From contig NZ_JXXU01000043.1 of assembly GCF_000967495.1 (NCBI RefSeq), forward strand, positions 123,024 to 187,023: a stretch of 64,000 nucleotides of DNA, written 5' to 3'. Numbering within the stretch: position 1 is the stretch's first letter; every line of letters starts with the position of its first letter. This DNA is from Vibrio neptunius (GTDB lineage Bacteria > Pseudomonadota > Gammaproteobacteria > Enterobacterales > Vibrionaceae). Shown here piece after piece: positions 61,553-64,000 of this stretch. A program made the position numbers and the translations under genes. The notes under the pieces were generated by a model. It searched no databases, was not told where the DNA came from, and saw nothing but the letters and a program-made list of their open reading frames with translations.

Positions 61553-63196
61553 ATGGATATGATTAAACAAAAGCTTTCTGAAGTGTCCATAGCAGCACGA
61601 GCGTGGTCTATATTAGGCTTGTTTGCTATTGGTTTATTTGCGAATACTCTCCTCAACATTGCGGAGTCCCGTGAACACATGCGCGAAAACTATGAGCGAG
61701 GTGTTTCGACTCTGGTCGAATCCGCTTCAGGTGTCGCGAAACACTACTATCAACTCTATCAGTCGGGTCAAATTTCAGAAAGTGAGGCTCAAGGCCGAGC
61801 GTTACAGACCATTTCCTCCATGCGTTTTGATGGTGACAACTATATCTTTGTCGGTGATGCTGATGGTGTGCAGTTAGCCAGTGGCGTACTGTCTTTGCTC
61901 GGCAAAAATATTCTTGGGCTGAAGGACAGTGAAGGTAAATTCTTTGTTCAGGAACTTTACCAAGTCGCTCATAGTGGCGGTGGTTTTGTCGACTATAGCT
62001 GGAAGAATCCAGACAGTGAGGCATTGGATCCTAAAACCAGTTATGCGTTGATTTTCCAACCATGGGGTTGGATGATTGGCTCGGGAATGAATATGGTTGC
62101 ACTTCAAGCTGATATGCATCGTTCTGAAGTTGCATCCGCGGGCTATGCGATCAGTATTCTTTTAGGACTTTCCATTGCCATTGGCTTTTTCATTAAAACC
62201 ATCACATCTCCAATTAAGCGTACGGTTCGTGCTATGCAGACCCTTTCCAAGGGGGAGGGTGATCTGACACAAAGGTTGCCTGAAGAAGGCAGCAAAGAAT
62301 TGAGGCTTTTGGCTCGGTATTTCAACCAGTTTGTGGCTTCCGTTCAGGGAATCATGCTCAGCATCAGCGATTCAGGTAGTCAGGTTTCGAGCGCAGCGAA
62401 TCAACTTTCTACTTCCGTTCATCATATCGACAACAGCCTCAACCAACAACAAAGCGATGTGGATATGCTCGCGACGGCAATGACTGAAATGCTAGCAACG
62501 GTTGAAGAGGTGGCGGCTCGCACTGTGGAAGCGAATGATGCGAGTCGTTTAGCTGCACAAGAAGCCAATCACAGCCGTACGATCATTGACAGAAACGTTG
62601 AAGGTGCTAATGAGCTTGCGGCGCAAATCCAGTCTGCGAGTCAGGTTGTACAGAAGCTTGCTTCTGATGCGCGCAATGTTGACACCGTACTTGAAGTGAT
62701 TCGAGGTGTCGCCGAGCAAACCAATTTACTCGCGCTGAACGCAGCCATTGAAGCAGCAAGGGCAGGTGAACAAGGGCGCGGCTTTGCGGTGGTGGCTGAT
62801 GAAGTAAGAAGCCTCTCACTTCGCACCCACGAGTCTACTTTGGAGATTCAAAATATTGTTGAGAAACTGCAGATCGGCGCTGAAAATGTGGTGAAAGTCA
62901 TGGATGAAGGCACAGCAAAAGCCACCAACGCATCACAGCTATCGAGTCAAGCTGGTGAGGCTCTGAACAAGATCAACAAAGAAGTTCATACGATTGAGGA
63001 CATGAATCAGCACATCGCCACCGCTGCAGAAGAGCAGACGGTGACGGTGAATGATATCAATCGCAATGTTGTGAGTCTGAGTGATATGGCATCGACCGTC
63101 TCTGGGGAGTCGGCACAAATGGCCAGTTCTAGTAAGGAGCTTGGGCGAGTGTCGGATGATTTGATGGCAATGATAAATCGCTTTAAGCTTGCTTAG
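61553..63196 (+). CDS. Methyl-accepting chemotaxis protein, single-Cache type
   Basis: A 547-residue chemoreceptor. First span at about 13-32, periplasmic single Cache (sCache_2-like) sensor at about 35-185 with MRFDGDNYIFVGDADGVQLA and FQPWGWMIGSGMNM, second span at about 190-212, HAMP, and a signalling domain with the conserved tip AEQTNLLALNAAIEAARAGE. Such sensors often detect small organic acids. There is no C-terminal pentapeptide. AGGAA precedes the ATG at 61553 by 3 nt and a second in-frame ATG at 61559 by 9 nt, so the start could be either. Confidence 0.93.
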   Translation: MDMIKQKLSEVSIAARAWSILGLFAIGLFANTLLNIAESREHMRENYERGVSTLVESASGVAKHYYQLYQSGQISESEAQGRALQTISSMRFDGDNYIFVGDADGVQLASGVLSLLGKNILGLKDSEGKFFVQELYQVAHSGGGFVDYSWKNPDSEALDPKTSYALIFQPWGWMIGSGMNMVALQADMHRSEVASAGYAISILLGLSIAIGFFIKTITSPIKRTVRAMQTLSKGEGDLTQRLPEEGSKELRLLARYFNQFVASVQGIMLSISDSGSQVSSAANQLSTSVHHIDNSLNQQQSDVDMLATAMTEMLATVEEVAARTVEANDASRLAAQEANHSRTIIDRNVEGANELAAQIQSASQVVQKLASDARNVDTVLEVIRGVAEQTNLLALNAAIEAARAGEQGRGFAVVADEVRSLSLRTHESTLEIQNIVEKLQIGAENVVKVMDEGTAKATNASQLSSQAGEALNKINKEVHTIEDMNQHIATAAEEQTVTVNDINRNVVSLSDMASTVSGESAQMASSSKELGRVSDDLMAMINRFKLA

Positions 63197-63255
63197 CTTG
63201 AGACAGCAGGGTGATATGGTAGAATCGCGACACATTTTTTAATGACGACGATTTC

Positions 63256-63774
63256 ATGCGACATCTCAAAACTGCCATTCACCCTGATATTGGTCCCTTA
63301 GACGATAAAACTGTTTTCCAACGCAATGCGGCAAGAGCGATTGTCGTTGATGGTGAAGATATTCTTCTTTTGTATACCGAACGTTATCATGATTACACCA
63401 TTCCTGGCGGAGGTATTGATGAGGGTGAAGATGTGATTGCCGGTATGGTACGTGAGCTGCAGGAAGAAACCGGAGCGCAAAATATTCACAATATCAAGCC
63501 ATATGGAATCTATGAAGAATTCCGTCCTTGGTACAAAGACGATGCGGATGTCATTCACATGCATTCATATTGTTACACTTGCAAAGTCGATCGTGAATTA
63601 GGTGAAACCGCTTACGAAGACTACGAAATTAACAACGGTATGAAGGCGGTCTGGATGAATATTCATCAAGCCATTGCTCACAATGAAAAAACGATGGCGG
63701 AGAGCCCGAAAAAAGGCATGAGCATTGAGCGTGAAACGTTTTTGCTACACATGATTGCTAAAGAAATGCTCTAA
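63256..63774 (+). CDS. Nudix hydrolase
   Basis: A 172-residue cytosolic Nudix protein with the full Nudix box between residues about 53 and 75 (GGGIDEGEDVIAGMVRELQE then ETGA), fitting GX5EX7REUXEEXGU. It would hydrolyse a nucleoside diphosphate derivative; the substrate cannot be read from the box alone. The C-terminus carries a YxxxxM-like stretch (YEDYEINNGMKAVWM). The gene starts 59 nt after the chemoreceptor gene and could share its transcript. Confidence 0.88.
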   Translation: MRHLKTAIHPDIGPLDDKTVFQRNAARAIVVDGEDILLLYTERYHDYTIPGGGIDEGEDVIAGMVRELQEETGAQNIHNIKPYGIYEEFRPWYKDDADVIHMHSYCYTCKVDRELGETAYEDYEINNGMKAVWMNIHQAIAHNEKTMAESPKKGMSIERETFLLHMIAKEML

Positions 63775-63961
63775 ACCGTATTGAGCTCACTGCCTTAGTG
63801 GGTTTAATACTTAATTAATTGATTAAATGAGTCGGGAATAACATCGGCACAATGATAGCTCTGAGATCATGCCCGACTGAGCCACCATTGCAGTGCGTCA
63901 GCCCTAGTGGGCTTTCCCTCCCATTCTGATTGCTGATGTTCCAAATGACCTTAAATTCGCT

Positions 63962-64000
63962 GCGTACCTTTGCGGACAGTCGCGTACCTTTGGCGCGTAC
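63962..64000 (+). repeat. Short direct repeats GCGTACCTTTG at the window end
   Basis: GCGTACCTTTG occurs at 63962-63972 and 63982-63992, and GCGTAC again at 63995-64000 where the window ends. The spacing is 20 then 13 nt. It may be the start of a repeat array or mobile-element end cut off by the window. The preceding 63775-63961 shows no gene. Confidence 0.55.

Overview
The window looks like part of the second chromosome of a Vibrio (Gammaproteobacteria). This is inferred from gene content and protein similarity recalled from memory; no search was run. The supporting genes are pyrC, guaC, lldP-lldD, ldhA, a betIBA-choXWV operon, YfcZ/YiiS, several chemoreceptors and a LuxR solo. About 50 genes are supported. 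Starts were re-chosen from Shine-Dalgarno position for pyrC, glpR, the AraC and GH13 genes, guaC, betA, choX and others.

1-24.7 kb is mostly ordinary chromosome. It holds a DUF2946/PepSY pair, pyrC with a PurR-type box, a MOSC-ferredoxin reductase-ferredoxin fusion, a LuxR solo, glpR, a DMT exporter with a divergent AraC regulator, an M14-type hydrolase, DUF808, a FrnE-like oxidoreductase, a cytoplasmic GH13 enzyme, a chemoreceptor, a PlsC-type acyltransferase, a periplasmic protein of eight exact 20-residue repeats, a short TetR, a decayed stretch with a chemoreceptor pseudogene, a REC-CheC/PAS pair, the NAD(P)H-hydrate repair enzyme, and guaC with a double-hairpin leader.

24.6-28.6 kb is an accessory block bounded by an about 103-bp duplication of the guaC 3' end plus terminator (24631-24734 and 28524-28625). 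It holds small unknown genes separated by copies of a short repeat (core AAAGTGYCTGTCCCTTTAAG), an arrangement like a cassette array. No integrase or transposase is visible.

28.7-41.4 kb is a second accessory region and the most interesting part. It holds a secreted beta-propeller-like protein, a helical protein, a choloylglycine-hydrolase-family Ntn hydrolase, a DUF917/hydantoin-racemase pair, an unknown beta-rich protein, a 954-residue HTH-NTPase-TPR regulator, a 36-codon ORF, a DUF1842-like protein and an unrecognised 398-residue protein. Upstream of several of these lie direct repeats of TGATAC (or GTATCA on the other strand), mostly spaced 11 bp, suggesting one regulon controlled by the large regulator.

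42-64 kb is core-like again: betIBA-choXWV for choline uptake and glycine betaine synthesis, with a perfect BetI-type palindrome and a LuxR/HapR-like site; an alpha/beta hydrolase; lldP-lldD-phzF for L-lactate use with a divergent LysR; a double-ATPase ABC subunit without permeases; a Lon-family protease; ldhA; a Cache chemoreceptor; and a Nudix hydrolase. No tRNA, rRNA, CRISPR array or intact transposase was seen.
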